64,000 bases of DNA, taken from NCBI RefSeq assembly GCF_947179515.1, contig NC_067472.1, positions 168,441,775 to 168,505,774 of the forward strand. Reading direction: 5' to 3'. Position numbers and translations under genes: made by a program. Each line of letters begins with the position of its first letter. The first letter of the stretch is position 1. Below, one piece after another: positions 40,243 to 50,944 of the stretch. Under the pieces are notes generated by a model. It was not told the DNA's origin. It was given only the letters and a program-made list of their open reading frames with translations, and ran no database searches. Source of the stretch: Apodemus sylvaticus. Taxonomy: Eukaryota > Chordata > Mammalia > Rodentia > Muridae.

Positions 40243-40331
40243 GAGGGCCCGATGAGTTTCAGGCTAGCCTAGCTGTAAAGTGAAAGCCCGTGCCAAAACA
40301 AAACAAAAACAAAAACAAAAACAAAAACAAC
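40243..40331 (+). repeat. B1 3' end with (AAAAC)n tail
   Basis: 'gagtttcaggctagcctagc' and 'gtaaagtgaaagcccgtgcc' are a decayed B1 right end. The tail is AAAACA repeats at 40294-40331. Confidence 0.6.
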
Positions 40332-40502
40332 AGGGAAAAGCTGTATAGTTTGTAGCTAGGTCTCTGGCAATAGGGCAGCAAATATTCCCTCTTGGAAAGA
40401 GGCAGGAAGGCTCCCAATATCTGTATTCACCCCTCCAGGAGCCAATCACACGCCCTCCTGGCCCAGATACCTGTAATCTAAAGTGTATTAACAGGGCTAG
40501 AC

Positions 40503-40707
40503 CAGTGCTTCGCAACCTTCCTAATGTTCCAACCCTGTAGGACAGCTCCTCATGTGGTGGTGACCCCCACAAACATGAAGTAATCCTCACTGATACATCA
40601 CAATTGTGATTTGAGCTGTTATGATCCTAATGTCAACATCTGTGTTGTCCGACAGTCCTAGGTGACACCCGTGAAAGGGATTGTGACCCGATGGTTGAGA
40701 ACCACTG
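40503..40707 (+). mobile_element. URR1-like hAT-Charlie non-autonomous DNA transposon
   Basis: The ends are inverted repeats: CAGTGCTTCGCAACC at 40503 against CAGTGGTTCTCAACC read inward from 40707 (13 of 15 match). The flanking octamers GGCTAGAC (40495-40502) and GACTAGAG (40708-40715) look like an 8-bp target duplication around a CTAGA core, the preferred Charlie target. The inside ('ctcatgtggtggtgaccccc', 'gtgaaagggattgtgacccg') matches the rodent URR1 group. It is 205 bp and encodes no protein. Confidence 0.85.
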
Positions 40708-40732
40708 GACTAGAGAGATAGTTAAGAAAAGC

Positions 40733-40985
40733 CGGGGCCTGATGAGATGGCTCAGTAGGTAAAGGCACCTGCTGCTCAGTGGATGGTATGAGTGCGTTCA
40801 GTCCCTGGAACCGATGTCTTAGAAGGAGAAAATGAATTCCTTCAAGTTGTCTTCTGACAGTCTGTATGCACCACGGTACACACAGACACGCAGACACACA
40901 CACAGACACACACACACACACACACACATGTATACACACATTCATACATATGCACACACACAAAAACAAATATTTAAAAGAGGAG
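40733..40985 (+). repeat. B3 SINE, sense, with CA-rich 3' part
   Basis: 'gatgagatggctcagtaggt' is the tRNA-derived head, 'cttcaagttgtcttctgaca' the B3-specific body, and the tail holds (CA)n and AAATATTTAAA. 40990-42440 shows no recognised repeat apart from a (GT)12 run at 41868-41892 and a C run at 42066-42083. Confidence 0.85.
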
Positions 40986-42449
40986 TTTAAACATTTTTCT
41001 AGGGGCAGGGTTTCACTGTGCGTCTCCCCGGAAGTTGCCCACTCTCTCCTGTAAGGACTGGATGAACCCTTCCTTCCGTTGGGCTGATGGCTCCCTCTCT
41101 CTATGAGGTGATATATGTTCACATCTCCCCCAGGAAAGTCACAAAACATCTGTCTTGTCTTGTTCGCTCCTGTTTGTTTTTCCAGTCCAAATGGATTGTT
41201 GTAAACTGCAGAATTATTTCTGTTCTTTCCCTGTGTTGATCCCTCTGGGGCTCCCTGCTGCCCTCCGAAGTCAGCTCAGCTGAGGTCCATGTGGTCCTGT
41301 CTCATATCCACGTTGTTCCTCAGCTTCTCTTGAGCAGCTGTGGGTCCACGAGGTTGCCCCACTCCCTTTGTGCTGTGAGCTCCCTCTGCTGTCCAGTCCC
41401 TTCAGGATTCTCCCTAGCAGCTCTCTGCTGATGTTACTGCTCCTGTCCTTGCCCACCTATTTGTGACCATGGAGAGACACAACCTCTAAGGGTCTGATTG
41501 CTTCCCAACCGGAGGAGTTGTGTTCAGTGGCCTCTTCCCCTCGAGTATAGGACTTGGCATCTGTCCAATGGGCAAAATTATGATGGAGCCCTGAGGGGCC
41601 TCCAAGGCCTAAGGAACCCTGTGGAGCTCTGAGAGGCCAATGGAACATCAGAGTAATGAGAAAGCTTTGAGCAGCTCCTCCAGGATGGTGTTGGGGGAGC
41701 AGAGTCCACTCTCTGGATGCAGTGGTCCTTTCTGAAGGTGTCTTGAACCTGGCCTATGGGAATTCAAGAAGAGGATCTGTACAAAGGGATGCGCTGAGGA
41801 CCTAGGGAGAAGTGTTAGAGGGAGGGAGAATTTGTGCCAGGCCACTCCAGGGAAGGACAGAGGTCCCGGTGTGTGTGTGTGTGTGTGTGTGTTCCCTCAC
41901 GGCCATTGTCTACACTTGTCTCTCCCGACACATCTGCAATTGCACTTTGTCCAGAAAGCCCACCCTGCACTCCGGCTGCACCAATGGCCTCCCCCTCCCC
42001 CCACACAGCCCAATGGAAGCACCACACCGCAGCTCTAGAGATGTGCTGGTCCCGGGCGCCCGCGCCCCCCCCCCCCCCCCCCGCCCCAGTCTCTGAGCCT
42101 CTACCTTCTGGTGAGATGAAACAGTGGTAGATGCCCTGACTGCTGTCTCTGTGCAGCCCCACTATCATGAAGAGCTTGCACGTACCACAGGGTTCATAAC
42201 CCATCCCCAGGGCCCTTTAGCTGTCTTGCACTGGAGCACCACCTTCCTTCAGGGTGTTGTGTGGCTCCAGGGCCTTAAGCTCCCACAGAGCCCTCTGGAC
42301 ACACCGTATGGTCAGGAACCATTCTCAACTTAGCACACACTTTGGAGTCCCTAAAAGGAGTTATTTGGAAAGCAACAATAACTGGTCCTGGACAGACTTA
42401 TTCTGCCAGAATCTTAAGTGGATAGAGCTAGTTTTTTTAATTAGTCAGT

Positions 42450-42670
42450 TAATCTATTGGCAGGGTTTCATGTGTCCCAGACTGGCCCGGAACTTGCTGT
42501 GTAGCTGAGGATGACCATGTACTTATGATTTTCCTGGGCTACCCCCCCCCCAGGCCTTGAAACTACAGCTGTGCCCCCCATGACAGATTTATATGGTGCT
42601 GGGGGCTGAGCCCAGGATTTTATGCATGCCAGGCAAGTGTTCTATCAACTGAGTCACCTCCTCAGCACCA
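42450..42670 (-). repeat. B4 SINE (B1 plus ID composite), antisense
   Basis: 'gactggcccggaacttgctg' is the B1-like half. 'atggtgctgggggctgagcc', then 'gcatgccaggcaagtgttct' and 'ctgagtcacctcctcagc', are the ID-like half, both in reverse complement. Confidence 0.8.
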
Positions 42671-42689
42671 ATTTTTAAATTTGATTTTA

Positions 42690-42805
42690 AAGAGGTTATT
42701 TGTTTTGAGGCAGGGCCTCCACTTTATAGGCAGGGTGGCCAGCCTCCTGCCTCAGCCTCTCAGATATGCTGAGATTACAGGGATGAGACACCACACCCGG
42801 CTTTT
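42690..42805 (-). repeat. proto-B1/B1-like SINE, antisense
   Basis: 'gtttgaggcagggc'-type start, 'tgcctcagcctctcagatat' and 'tgctgagattacagggatga' are antisense 7SL-derived SINE sequence. It lies 230 bp beyond the Myod1 poly(A) site. Confidence 0.75.
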
Positions 42806-43034
42806 TTAGTTTTAAACTAACGCCAACCTATGTGCATCTTTCCGCTACAACCTTGGGTGAGGCAGGCAAGGCCCCCGGAGTTCCTTACAGCTGGAGATCT
42901 GCCTGTCCTTCTTACCCAGCACCACCCAGTCTCCGTGCTTCCCTTCTGCCACCTGCAGGGGTCGCTGCGTGACAGCCCGCCCAGTTCGTGGAGTTTCTTT
43001 CTGATCCCCCCCCTAGGAAAAGCCAGAGCCACGG

Positions 43035-43756
43035 CTGTATAAATTAGCGTCTTTATTTCCAACACCTGAGCGTGTGAGCCTCGAGGCTCGCCCGCTTGAA
43101 GAAAAAAAACATACAAAGTTTTTGTTGCACTACACAGCATGCCTCGGAGATAAATATAGCCCAAGGGACTCCGACTCTGACCAAGCAACTCTTATTTACA
43201 CGAATAGATTACAAAAGTCTTATATAAAAAATAAGTGGTCCTCATCCTCGGGAAGGGGGAGAGTGGGGTATGGTTACACCTGTTATGGCAGAGACCTGAG
43301 TGCTCCCCCCGCCCCCGCGCAAGCTGTGGGAAAGAGTGGGTGACCGGAGGGTTCCAGAAAGTGGGGACCGTGTCTCCACAAACAACAGGGATGCGGAAGG
43401 CAGGGCTTAGGTGTGCGAGGCTCACCCCTGTGCTAGGGGCTATGAAGAAAGGAAGGCCTGGCCACTCAAGGGTCAGCTCTGGCCCAGTGAGGGACAGCAA
43501 GTGGCCTTCGCTGTGAGTCGCATGAAAAACAACGAAACAAACTAAACCCAACGACTGCAACAACAAAAAAAGTCCTTTCCTTGGGGCCGGAAGTGGGACA
43601 GATTTCTGCTCTTCCCTTCCCTCTGAAAGGGAAGAATAGCTTTGAAAGGACAGTTGGAGGAGTGTCTTTTAAGCTTCATCTTTTGGGCGTGATGAACGCA
43701 GGGGCACCATCCCCGGGAGTGCAGACGGTGAGCCCTCTGCTGCGGCAGCCGACCTC
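43035..43756 (-). other. Myod1: Myod1 3'UTR
   Basis: About 720 nt from the stop to the predicted cleavage site 15-20 nt past AATAAA. It contains U- and A-rich stretches (43095-43130, 43540-43570) and no repeat element. The boundary is inferred from the poly(A) signal and the usual MyoD mRNA size. Confidence 0.75.
43052..43057 (-). terminator. Myod1: Myod1 poly(A) signal AATAAA
   Basis: Canonical AATAAA on the minus strand in the context GGAAATAAAGACG. No other canonical hexamer between it and the stop has a better position. Confidence 0.8.
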
Positions 43757-44007
43757 TCAAAGCACCTGGTAAATCGCATTGGGGTTTGAGCCTGCAGAAC
43801 ACTGAGGGGTGGCGTCGGGAGACGGGATCTGGGCGCCGTGTTCTGCGTCGCTTGGGGATGCCCCCTCCGGTAGACCCGGAGGCGTGTCTGGTGGTGCATC
43901 TGCCACAAGTAGCGCAGGCGCAGCGGGGCTGTCTGTGGAGATGCGCTCCACTATGCTGGACAGACAGTCGAGGCTCGACACAGCCGCACTCTTCCCTGGC
44001 CTGGGCT
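43757..44007 (-). CDS. Myod1: Myod1 exon 3: C-terminal helix III and tail
   Basis: Starts at the acceptor CTCACAG (AG at 44009-44008) in the phase left by exon 2 and ends with TGA at 43759-43757. It encodes residues 237-319. The amphipathic segment SSLDCLSSIVERIST (helix III) is the known C-terminal chromatin-remodelling and activation region. The end AGSNPNAIYQVL is the conserved MyoD terminus. Between them, the Pro/Ser/Asp-rich linker differs at several positions from mouse and rat as I recall them (for example ADAPPDTPPGLPEGASPSDA), which is the fast-evolving part of the protein. Confidence 0.95.
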
Positions 44008-44348
44008 CTGTGAGGGGGAAGGGAAGGTTAGTAATCTAAACTCGAGTCCCTTCTCAAGTCTCCTCCCCTTAGGCACGGAGCTTTGTGGCAGAAGGGAAAC
44101 TGAGGACTTGCTAGACTAAAAGGAGAATGGAGAGGAAGGTGTGTATCATAGTTCTTTGCCCTCTCCACCAACGCCCCTTCCCCCACGCCCCCTCCCACTC
44201 CCCACCCCTCCCCACCATCCCAAGGTACGGGTATGTATGTACTGAAGGCGGGAGGAGGGTACTAAGCCTAGGGAGTGAGGAAAGTTTCAAGGGGGAACAC
44301 AGAAGGCCAATAAAGGCCTGCTAGCTGGGAACAGCTGAGAATACGCAC

Positions 44349-44430
44349 CGCTGGACGCCTCACTGTAGTAGGCGGCGGCGGCATAGCCATTCTGCCGCCG
44401 CGGGCCGCTTGGGGGGCCGCTGTAATCCAT
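44349..44430 (-). CDS. Myod1: Myod1 exon 2 (27 codons plus one base)
   Basis: Too short to stand out as an open frame. It is bounded by the acceptor TTCGCAG at 44431 and the donor GTGCGT starting at 44348. It reads MDYSGPPSGPRRQNGY, then four alanines, then YYSEASS (residues 210-236), and leaves one G that joins AG of exon 3 to make E237. The four-alanine run (codons GCC x4) stands where I remember three residues in mouse and rat (DTA, DAA), so this copy has one extra codon, probably from slippage in the GCC repeat. The rest of the exon is as expected for a rodent MyoD. Confidence 0.93.
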
Positions 44431-44875
44431 CTGCGAATATCAAGGATGACAGAGTCAGGCCTACAGGGCCCGCGTGGGTCTCAAGCAACGCTCCTTGTCA
44501 TCACCCCTCCCTCACTCTCTTAGTCTCAGCTGCTGGTTCCAGGACTGGGCCAGCCCCAGTTAGGAGGTAGGAGCCAGCCACACTTTAGAAGCTGTCGCAT
44601 GCAGGGTCAAACTGAGAGTGGACAGTCACCCAGGAACACTAATCTGCATTAGGGTAATAAGGAGGAGGGAAAGCGTATCCCAGGGTCTGTGCAGCAGTGT
44701 TCTAATGCCATCCCCAATTGGCATAATCATGCCCTGGGTCTCCAAAGCGACTCCAGTGACAAATGCCAGGAGCATCTGGGTATAAGGGACACCCCCACCC
44801 CAAGGGCCTCAGAAACGTGTTGTAGATATCCCAGGTCCCGCATCCACTTGCCATCCTCCTGAGTCCCGGCCTTAC

Positions 44876-45502
44876 CATGCCATCAGAGCAGTTGGAGCGC
44901 GGGCTGGACGCGTCTGAGTCGCCACTGTAGTGCTCGCTGCCGCGACCTGGGGGCAGCGGGCCGGGCGCGTAGAAGGCAGCGGCGCCAGGGGGCGCGGCGT
45001 CCTGGTCGCGCAGCAGAGCCTGCAGACCTTCGATGTAGCGGATGGCGTTGCGCAGGATCTCCACCTTGGGTAGTCGCTGGTTCGGATTGCTGGACGTGCA
45101 GCGCTTGAGCGTTTCGAAGGCCTCGTTCACTTTGCTCAGGCGGCGCCGCTCGCGCATGGTGGCGGCCTTGCGGCGATCAGCGTTGGTGGTCTTGCGCTTG
45201 CACGCCTTGCAGGCCCACAGCAAGCAGCGGCCCGCCTGGTGGTGCCCGCTGGGCGCGCGCACATGCTCATCCTCGCGAGCACCCGGGCCTGGGTGCACCG
45301 CAGTGGGGAAGTGTGCGTGCTCCTCCGGTTTCAGGAGGGCCCCTACGTGCACCAGACGCGGGTCCAGGTCCTCAAAAAAGCGCAGGTCTGGTGAGTCGAA
45401 ACACGGATCATCATAGAAGTCGTCGGCTGTCGCAAAGGAGCAGAGAGAGCCATCGGGGCCTGTCAAGTCTACGTCCCGGAGAGGCGGCGATAGTAGCTCC
45501 AT
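44876..45502 (-). CDS. Myod1: Myod1 exon 1: activation domain, His/Cys-rich region and bHLH
   Basis: MyoD is the basic helix-loop-helix factor that commits cells to skeletal muscle. As a heterodimer with E-proteins it binds CANNTG E-boxes in the nucleus. The exon encodes residues 1-209 from an ATG with G at -3 and +4. Residues about 3-60 form the acidic activation domain (LCSFATADDFYDD-type). Residues 66-101 are the His/Cys-rich region, ending in the tryptophan motif LLWACKACKR around W96 used with Pbx/Meis. The basic region is about 102-121 and contains the myogenic A114-T115 pair (KAATMRERRR). The helix-loop-helix is about 122-164 (LSKVNEAFETLKRCT to YIEGLQALL). All key residues are intact. 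The exon ends after SDGM at a GTAAGG donor, phase 0. Residue 11 is V where I remember I in mouse. Confidence 0.97.
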
Positions 45503-45700
45503 GTCCCAATTCCTGGGTCCTGCCTCTTGCTCAACTCTCTATGTGAGAGTCGTCTTAACTTTCTGCCACTCTGGAACCCCAACAGTACAATGGCAAAGAT
45601 TCTGAGGGTTGGAATGCACACCGGCTGTCCTCTGCCTCCCCTGCCTGTCCTGTCAGAAGTGTGGTGAAGAAAGCAGTCGCGCCCTGGGGCGTCCTGGCCC
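45503..45700 (-). other. Myod1: Myod1 5'UTR
   Basis: About 198 nt between the inferred start and the ATG. The sequence has no intron signals. The exact first base is inferred from TATA spacing only. Confidence 0.7.
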
Positions 45701-45890
45701 CTAGCTTCGCGCCAGGCGTCCTGGGCTATTTATCCAGGGTAGCCTAAAAGCCCGGGAGCTGGAAAGGGAGGCTGGGGGCGGGGGCGCCTGAAGCCAATAG
45801 GAGTGTGGTAGGGCGGAGCTTGGGGTCCCCAGGGTAGCCACTGGGGCCAGGGAATGCCCCCTCCCGCGACTCTGTGCTGGGGCAGCTGCC
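45700..45890 (-). promoter_or_regulatory. Myod1: Myod1 proximal promoter
   Basis: In transcription order there is an E-box CAGCTG (45888-45883), a GGGCGG-type GC box (45816-45811), a CCAAT box in CTCCTATTGGCT (reverse of 45798-45794), a G/C box at 45787-45774 and the TATA-like GATAAATAG (45734-45726). Spacing places the start of transcription near 45700 and gives a 5'UTR of about 198 nt. This is the arrangement of the known MyoD proximal regulatory region; the E-box could allow auto-regulation. Confidence 0.85.
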
Positions 45891-46379
45891 TAGCTAGGGA
45901 GGAGGGCAGAGACTGGCAGCCGTACGCGGTAGCACTTGGCTATCCGGTGCAGCCTGCCCAAGCCTCTGCAGTGCCTACTCCTCCAGCCTCTGGGTGCTGA
46001 ACTCCGTGCTCACTTCGGAGCTGACCTCGGACTCCACTCTGTCTCAACGATTTGTGGGGATACCAGGCACAGCATAGGGCTTAGAAATCAGATGGCAGGA
46101 GGTTCGGAGAGAGTCTCAAAGCCGTGGGGCAAAGAGAGCTCTAGAGAAGAGTGAAGAAATGGTTACACACCCAGAGACACTGAGCCAAGCGCGAAGTGTG
46201 CAAGAGACAGTGAGACTCAGAAGGTCTAGGTGGGCAAGCCTGGCGCAGTGCTATTTGGTCATTCTCCGCCTGAGAATGTCTCAGAGAACTTCCACAGGAG
46301 GCTTGGAACCTGGCGCTGTTTGTGGATAGTGGGAATCATCATTAAAACTTCAAGCTATTCTACTCAAACTCGTGTGGAC

Positions 46380-46438
46380 AGCCGAGGAAAAGAGAGGGAG
46401 AGGGAGGGGGAGGGGAAGAGAAGGGGAGGGGGGAGGGG

Positions 46439-46474
<36 letters not shown>

Positions 46475-46514
46475 GAGAGGAGAGGAGAGGGAGGGAGGGA
46501 GGGAGGGAGAGAGG
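46380..46514. repeat. purine-rich (GGGGA)n(GA)n(GAGGA)n repeat
   Basis: About 135 bp almost purely purine, located 0.7 kb upstream of the Myod1 start. The RERERE frames come from it. 45900-46370 and 46520-47340 show no recognised feature. Confidence 0.93.
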
Positions 46515-47344
46515 GGCTCCGCCCAAGTTACTTTCCGTGAACAGGATGCCTTCTGTAAGTGCCTAGAGATCCACGGGGGTGGGTGGGGTCTACATAGAAG
46601 AAGAAAACCTGTTTGCTACAGGTTTGTGTCATCCTGGGAAGTGCCTTTCTTAAGGGTCCTGATTTCCAGGACCCGGCCTAATGACCTCACCTGCGGTAAA
46701 GTGGGCATAACTTTGTTGAGATGACCTCTTCCCAAGTCTGTGTCCACTTCATATCCAGGAACAATGACACGTCCAGGGGTAACCGTGGTGATGGGTGAGA
46801 ACCAGATCAGGGAGGGATGTGGAAATGTCAGTGGAGGTGCCAGACTATGGCGGCAGGAGGCTTGCTTCTGTCTCCAGCACCCGCTTGCTTGCCCGGTTTA
46901 ATTTGCAAGCTTCTTAGGTTTTGCCTGGGGCGCTAACCTGGGAGAGGGGCCCCGGAGGCTCTGGCTCCGTTCCTCTGGAGACTGAGTGTCTTCCTGCATG
47001 CTCGCTGGGGAGACAAGATCAAAAGGAAGGAGCCACATCATTGTGGGATCTTTGGTTCTCCTGTACAGTCCAACACACCCCAGTCCCGCAATGCTTATGT
47101 TTTGAGGGCCTCTGGCTAGAAGTCTTCCTTGGCCTGCTTCTGCCTTGTCGTCTCTCCTGGATGCTAGAAATCTAAGCAAGGGTGATACAGGTGTCTTTCC
47201 CACTAACTTCTGGAATCCATCTTAACTGGCCCTTTCACAAACTGGGAAGCCCTCTCTCTACCCATTGGGAACCTCCTTTGGAGTCCAATGGTTTTCGTCT
47301 CTGACACTGGTGGTGCTGATGGTCCCGGTCATGAAGGGCTTATA

Positions 47345-48200
47345 CTTTATCCCATGGTTTCACCTTTGTTTATTCATTCAGCATTCACTGATCACACAGA
47401 CCAGCTACTGATTCAGGTATTGGGGACCCAGCAGTAAACACGACCAAGGCCCTATGCACGTAGTTGAATTACAAAGGAATCAATCAAGGGGTTGGAGAGA
47501 TGGCTCAGAGGTTAAGAGCATTGACTGCTCTTTCGAAGATCCTGAGTTCAAATCCCAGCAACCACATGGTGGCTCAACCATCTGTAATGAGAGATGACCC
47601 TCTTCTGGTGTGTCTGAAGACAGCAACAGTGTACTTATTTATACTAAATAAATAAATCTTAAAAAGAAAAAGAAGTCAATGAAGCAAGAAAGTTTGTGGT
47701 ATGGGGGTGGATTACAAACTCCACAAAATAAGATAAATAAAATAAAATAAAGCAAGAAATATTCTTTATCCCAGCAATCAGGGAAGGCTCATCTGGCATG
47801 CTTGTTCATGTAATACCCTGGATGAAGAGAGACAGAAGCTACTTCTGGCAGATATTTAGAATTAGAGAGAGGGGCAGACTCTGTGCAAAGGTCCTGGGGC
47901 AGGACTATGCTTGACAAGTTTAGTGCACAGCAAGTAGACTTGACCTCAGCTTGTGTCCCTGACTTGACTAAGAGCCACCAATCTTCTTAATGTTTCCATT
48001 CTATGCCCTCTTCTGACCTTTGTGGGTCACAAACTTACATGCGGGCAAAGCGCATGCACACGTGTACATGAAAACTTTTAAATCTTTACAAATAAAGATG
48101 GGACGAGCAGGATTTCTGTATGATTGGATGTGGACACAGGGACAAGAGAGACATTAAAGATGGCTTTTGGATGAAAGGAGCTGGGGCGCAGTGGGTCTGT
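47345..48200 (-). mobile_element. L2 LINE, antisense, split by a B2
   Basis: 'tttattcattcagcattcac', 'ggtattggggacccagcagt', then after the B2 'ctgtgcaaaggtcctggggc' and 'gcacagcaagtagacttgac', follow the reverse complement of the L2 3' region in order. The 3' limit is uncertain. Confidence 0.65.
47489..47672 (+). repeat. full-length B2 SINE, sense
   Basis: 'ggttggagagatggctcaga' (head with pol III box A), 'gttcaaatcccagcaaccac' (box B) and 'ctggtgtgtctgaagacagc' (body) are present, with an AATAAATAAATCTT tail followed by AAAAAG. Flanks near 47472-47488 and 47665-47690 (ggaatcaatcaag against gaagtcaatgaag) look like a diverged target duplication inside the L2. Confidence 0.93.
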
Positions 48201-48204
48201 GAGT

Positions 48205-49055
48205 GCCAGGTCAAAGATCCAGTGTGGGTAAGATTTGAAATTCACAGTAAACATCCTGTTGGAGATGTAAGATTTCAGTGGCGTTCACATAGCCAGAGGT
48301 CCAGAGGCGAAGGCTGATGAAGTCCCGTCCAGGGTTGCTGTAAGACACCTCCCAGGTCTTTCACTTCTAAGTCACCATCTAGACTATGCTAACTCCTGCC
48401 CTATGCTGACTTGGATGGTTTCACTAATCTCTCTTTCCCCTCTCTTGTGGGGCTCAGGGATCCACAGAGCCACAGGGAAATAGGCCTGGAGCAAGTGTTG
48501 GGTCAAGGTGTTTCCAAACCCTGAAAATCTCATCCCGAGACCGTCAGGAATAGGACTTCTCCCCGGCCCCTGCCCTGAACCTGGATGTCCCAGGGCACAT
48601 AGACCCACACCCCACCTATGCCCCCGCAGAGGAGGTCAGGTGGCCAGACAGCCTTCCTTTCTCCTTATAACGTCATGTCCCATCCAGCCGCACCTGGAAT
48701 TCCTCCTTGTGCAAATGAGACATCAGATCACCAGCTCCCTGGCCCAGACCAATGGCGCACACTCACCCCATTGCCCCTACTGACCCCCCCAAAAGTTTAA
48801 ATAGCCTTTGATCCCCCAGTTAAAGGAGCTGCTCAGTGAAGCCTGCCTCCCCAGAAGTCTGTTTCTTGCTGCGTTCTCCCATCGCTTGAGATCCCCAACA
48901 CCTCCAGCCGTTCCTGCCTCGATTCCCCTCTCAGGCCACCGTTCTGATCATGCCTTAGGGAAGGGGGAGGGGACGGGGAGGGGGATGGGAAGGACAAGCT
49001 CTAGCACACTTGTTCCTGGAATCTAGTCCCTGCACAGCAGCCTCAGGGACTGACG
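48205..49055. other. upstream of Myod1, no feature recognised
   Basis: Unique-looking sequence from -2.5 to -3.4 kb. 48660-48760 is a possible conserved block, unverified. Confidence 0.35.
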
Positions 49056-49059
49056 GAGG

Positions 49060-49565
49060 TCCCTGAGCTCTTTGCACCTGTCTGATGAAATCTCCTTCCC
49101 TAAGCACATGACCATCCAGGAATTCCTACTCACCCTGTCTCTACAACATCACCTGGAGCCACTGTCCCCTCAGATAGCCCTGTTCTGGTTAGCCACCTTC
49201 TACCTTCCCTTCTTTCAGCCCTGCACAGCCTCCTCCAGAGCCACGGAGTCTCATGCCGGCTGTCTCCAGCCTGCTGCCCTCTCCCCTGGCCCTACCCACG
49301 ATCGGCAGCTTTTCAGGTCTCAGGTCTCAACTCCAGTGCTGCCTTCGGGATGTCTCTGGCCATTTCCTCCCAGATAGCTGTCTCCCAGGCTTGGGGAATG
49401 CCACTCTGCCTTTCCTCTGGAATGATCCTGTCTGTTACTCTCTGGGGGACATGAAGTCAAGCATACCATGGGAAAGCTCTGCTCACGGTGGCATCTCCAG
49501 AAGCCACTGCAGCAGCGATCCCACGGCGGGCACAGCGGTTAAGTGTCAAATGAATGAATGAACAG
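49060..49565 (+). mobile_element. L2 LINE 3' region, sense
   Basis: 'caggtctcaactccagtgct', 'cctctggaatgatcctgtct'-type and a final 'gtgtcaaatgaatgaatgaa' match the L2 3' order including its terminal (TGAA)n. Confidence 0.5.
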
Positions 49566-49859
49566 TCTTGGGCTCTTTTGATTTCTATCCTTATATTTGA
49601 ATTTAGCAAAATGCATTACAAGTCATTCTATTTCAGCAAAACCTGGGTACTACATAGGTAATCAATCACACAAGCTCTCACATCGCCTCTTCCCAGGCAA
49701 GGCAGTCTCATCTGCCTGGGACCTGCTCTCTCCCATTGGCCAGCTGAAACATTACAACAGTCTGCTACCAAGAGATGTGGTGTTCATCATAAATGCCCTT
49801 CCATTTGACTTCAATCCACATTGAGGAATGGATGTAATTGCTGTTAGTAATGATTTCGA

Positions 49860-50440
49860 TGGAAGCTATTGTTTCCTCCTTTTTTTGTTTGTTTTTTAGA
49901 AGCTCGGCTGAATGTGCTCAGCACACAGTAGGTGCACCACAAATATTTCTTGGCTGAGGAATGAGCAAGTCCATTTTGTCATGCAGTGCCCCGGTGGTGT
50001 CTCGTCTCCAAGGAAACACTTCAAGCCAATCATGCAAAGCTAGTTTTTTTTTTTCCCCTCAAGTCTGAGCAAGCAAGCAAACAACAACAAAAACAGAAAT
50101 AAATTTTATGCTGAGTCTGAGTGAGTATAAGTTTGCTTTTTGTTTTACAGTCATCAAAACTCTCCCCCTCACCCCAGCCGCCCCTTCTGGAGGATGCCCT
50201 TGGCTACAGAGGCAGCCATTGGCTATGGGCTGAAGCATTGTCCCTTCAGTGCAGGGCCACTGAGGCTATAGGCCCACTGATCTGGACAAGCACACAGCTC
50301 ACCCCGGGGCTCAGTTCTCCTGTCTCCATAGGTGGATCCTTTGATTTTCCCCCAGTCCTTTCCAAGCACTCAGCCCCCTTGGCTAGTCTGCCCAGGGGCT
50401 ATAAATGGAGATCTGGCTTTTGGGCAGGAATGTTGGTCTG
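49860..50440 (-). promoter_or_regulatory. Myod1: candidate Myod1 distal regulatory region (about -4.2 to -4.7 kb)
   Basis: The MyoD distal regulatory region is known to lie about 5 kb upstream of the gene and to use CArG/SRF and MEF2-type sites. At the matching distance this window is largely free of transposons. It contains a one-mismatch CArG box CTATAAATGG at 50399-50408 and a TEAD/MCAT site GGAATG at 50427-50432. An L2-like tail (cacacagtaggtgcaccaca) lies at its proximal edge near 49921. Position and motifs support the call; exact borders are not readable. Confidence 0.45.
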
Positions 50441-50463
50441 GCTCGGCCTCTGGGGTGTTGGGG

Positions 50464-50500
50464 TGTATATATATATATATATATGTGTGTATATATATAT
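50464..50500. repeat. (TA)n(GT)n(TA)n microsatellite
   Basis: TA and GT dinucleotides immediately distal to the CArG/TEAD cluster. The 249-residue plus-strand frame over 50121-50870 runs through it and is not credible. Confidence 0.93.
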
Positions 50501-50944
50501 CCTCTGGAAACAAGATCCAGCCAGCACCTGCCCCAAGCCTCAGGCACCTCTGCCCTACCCAGACTGCACCTGTGGCCTCCTACTTCGCTACACAGGCCGC
50601 ATTGCTGGCTTGGGTCTGGGGGCAGAAGGACCGAGGATGAGACCATGGGAAGGTCAGGTGGAACAGGGCCAGCCCCAGGTGGAGTCTCTGTCCCTAGGTT
50701 TTCCTTTCCCAATCCAAGCATCCTGCTCAGTTTTCAGTTTTGCTTCCCAGAAAGCCCGAAGCTGCCTGCCACCAAGTAAAGATCTGGCCAATTGTGGCTG
50801 GCCTAGAGGAATTGTGGCTGGGGACAGACATGGTCCTGGTCGTGACCAGGGTCCCAGAGAGCCGTCATAGGTCTCCCTCTGGGATTACCCCAGGCTCTGG
50901 GGTATGCAGGACCTTGAGAGTCTGGCAGATGAACTAGGTGGTGG

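Larger units (their letters stand above)
43035..45700 (-). other. Myod1: Myod1 transcription unit (three exons)
   Basis: The predicted transcript starts about 30 bp downstream of the TATA box and ends after the AATAAA at 43057-43052. Exon 1 runs from about 45700 to 44876, intron 1 44875-44431 (445 bp), exon 2 44430-44349 (82 nt), intron 2 44348-44008 (341 bp), exon 3 44007 to about 43035. Splice sites are GTAAGG/CAG and GTGCGT/CAG. The coding sequence totals 960 nt including the stop, so 319 residues, one more than the mouse protein as I remember it. Small introns and three exons match the known MyoD family gene structure. Confidence 0.93.

Noticed and set aside
50121..50870. 249-residue plus-strand open frame upstream of Myod1
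   Set aside because: It runs through a (TA)n/(GT)n microsatellite (YIYIYICVYIYI), has no domain, and overlaps the likely distal regulatory region.
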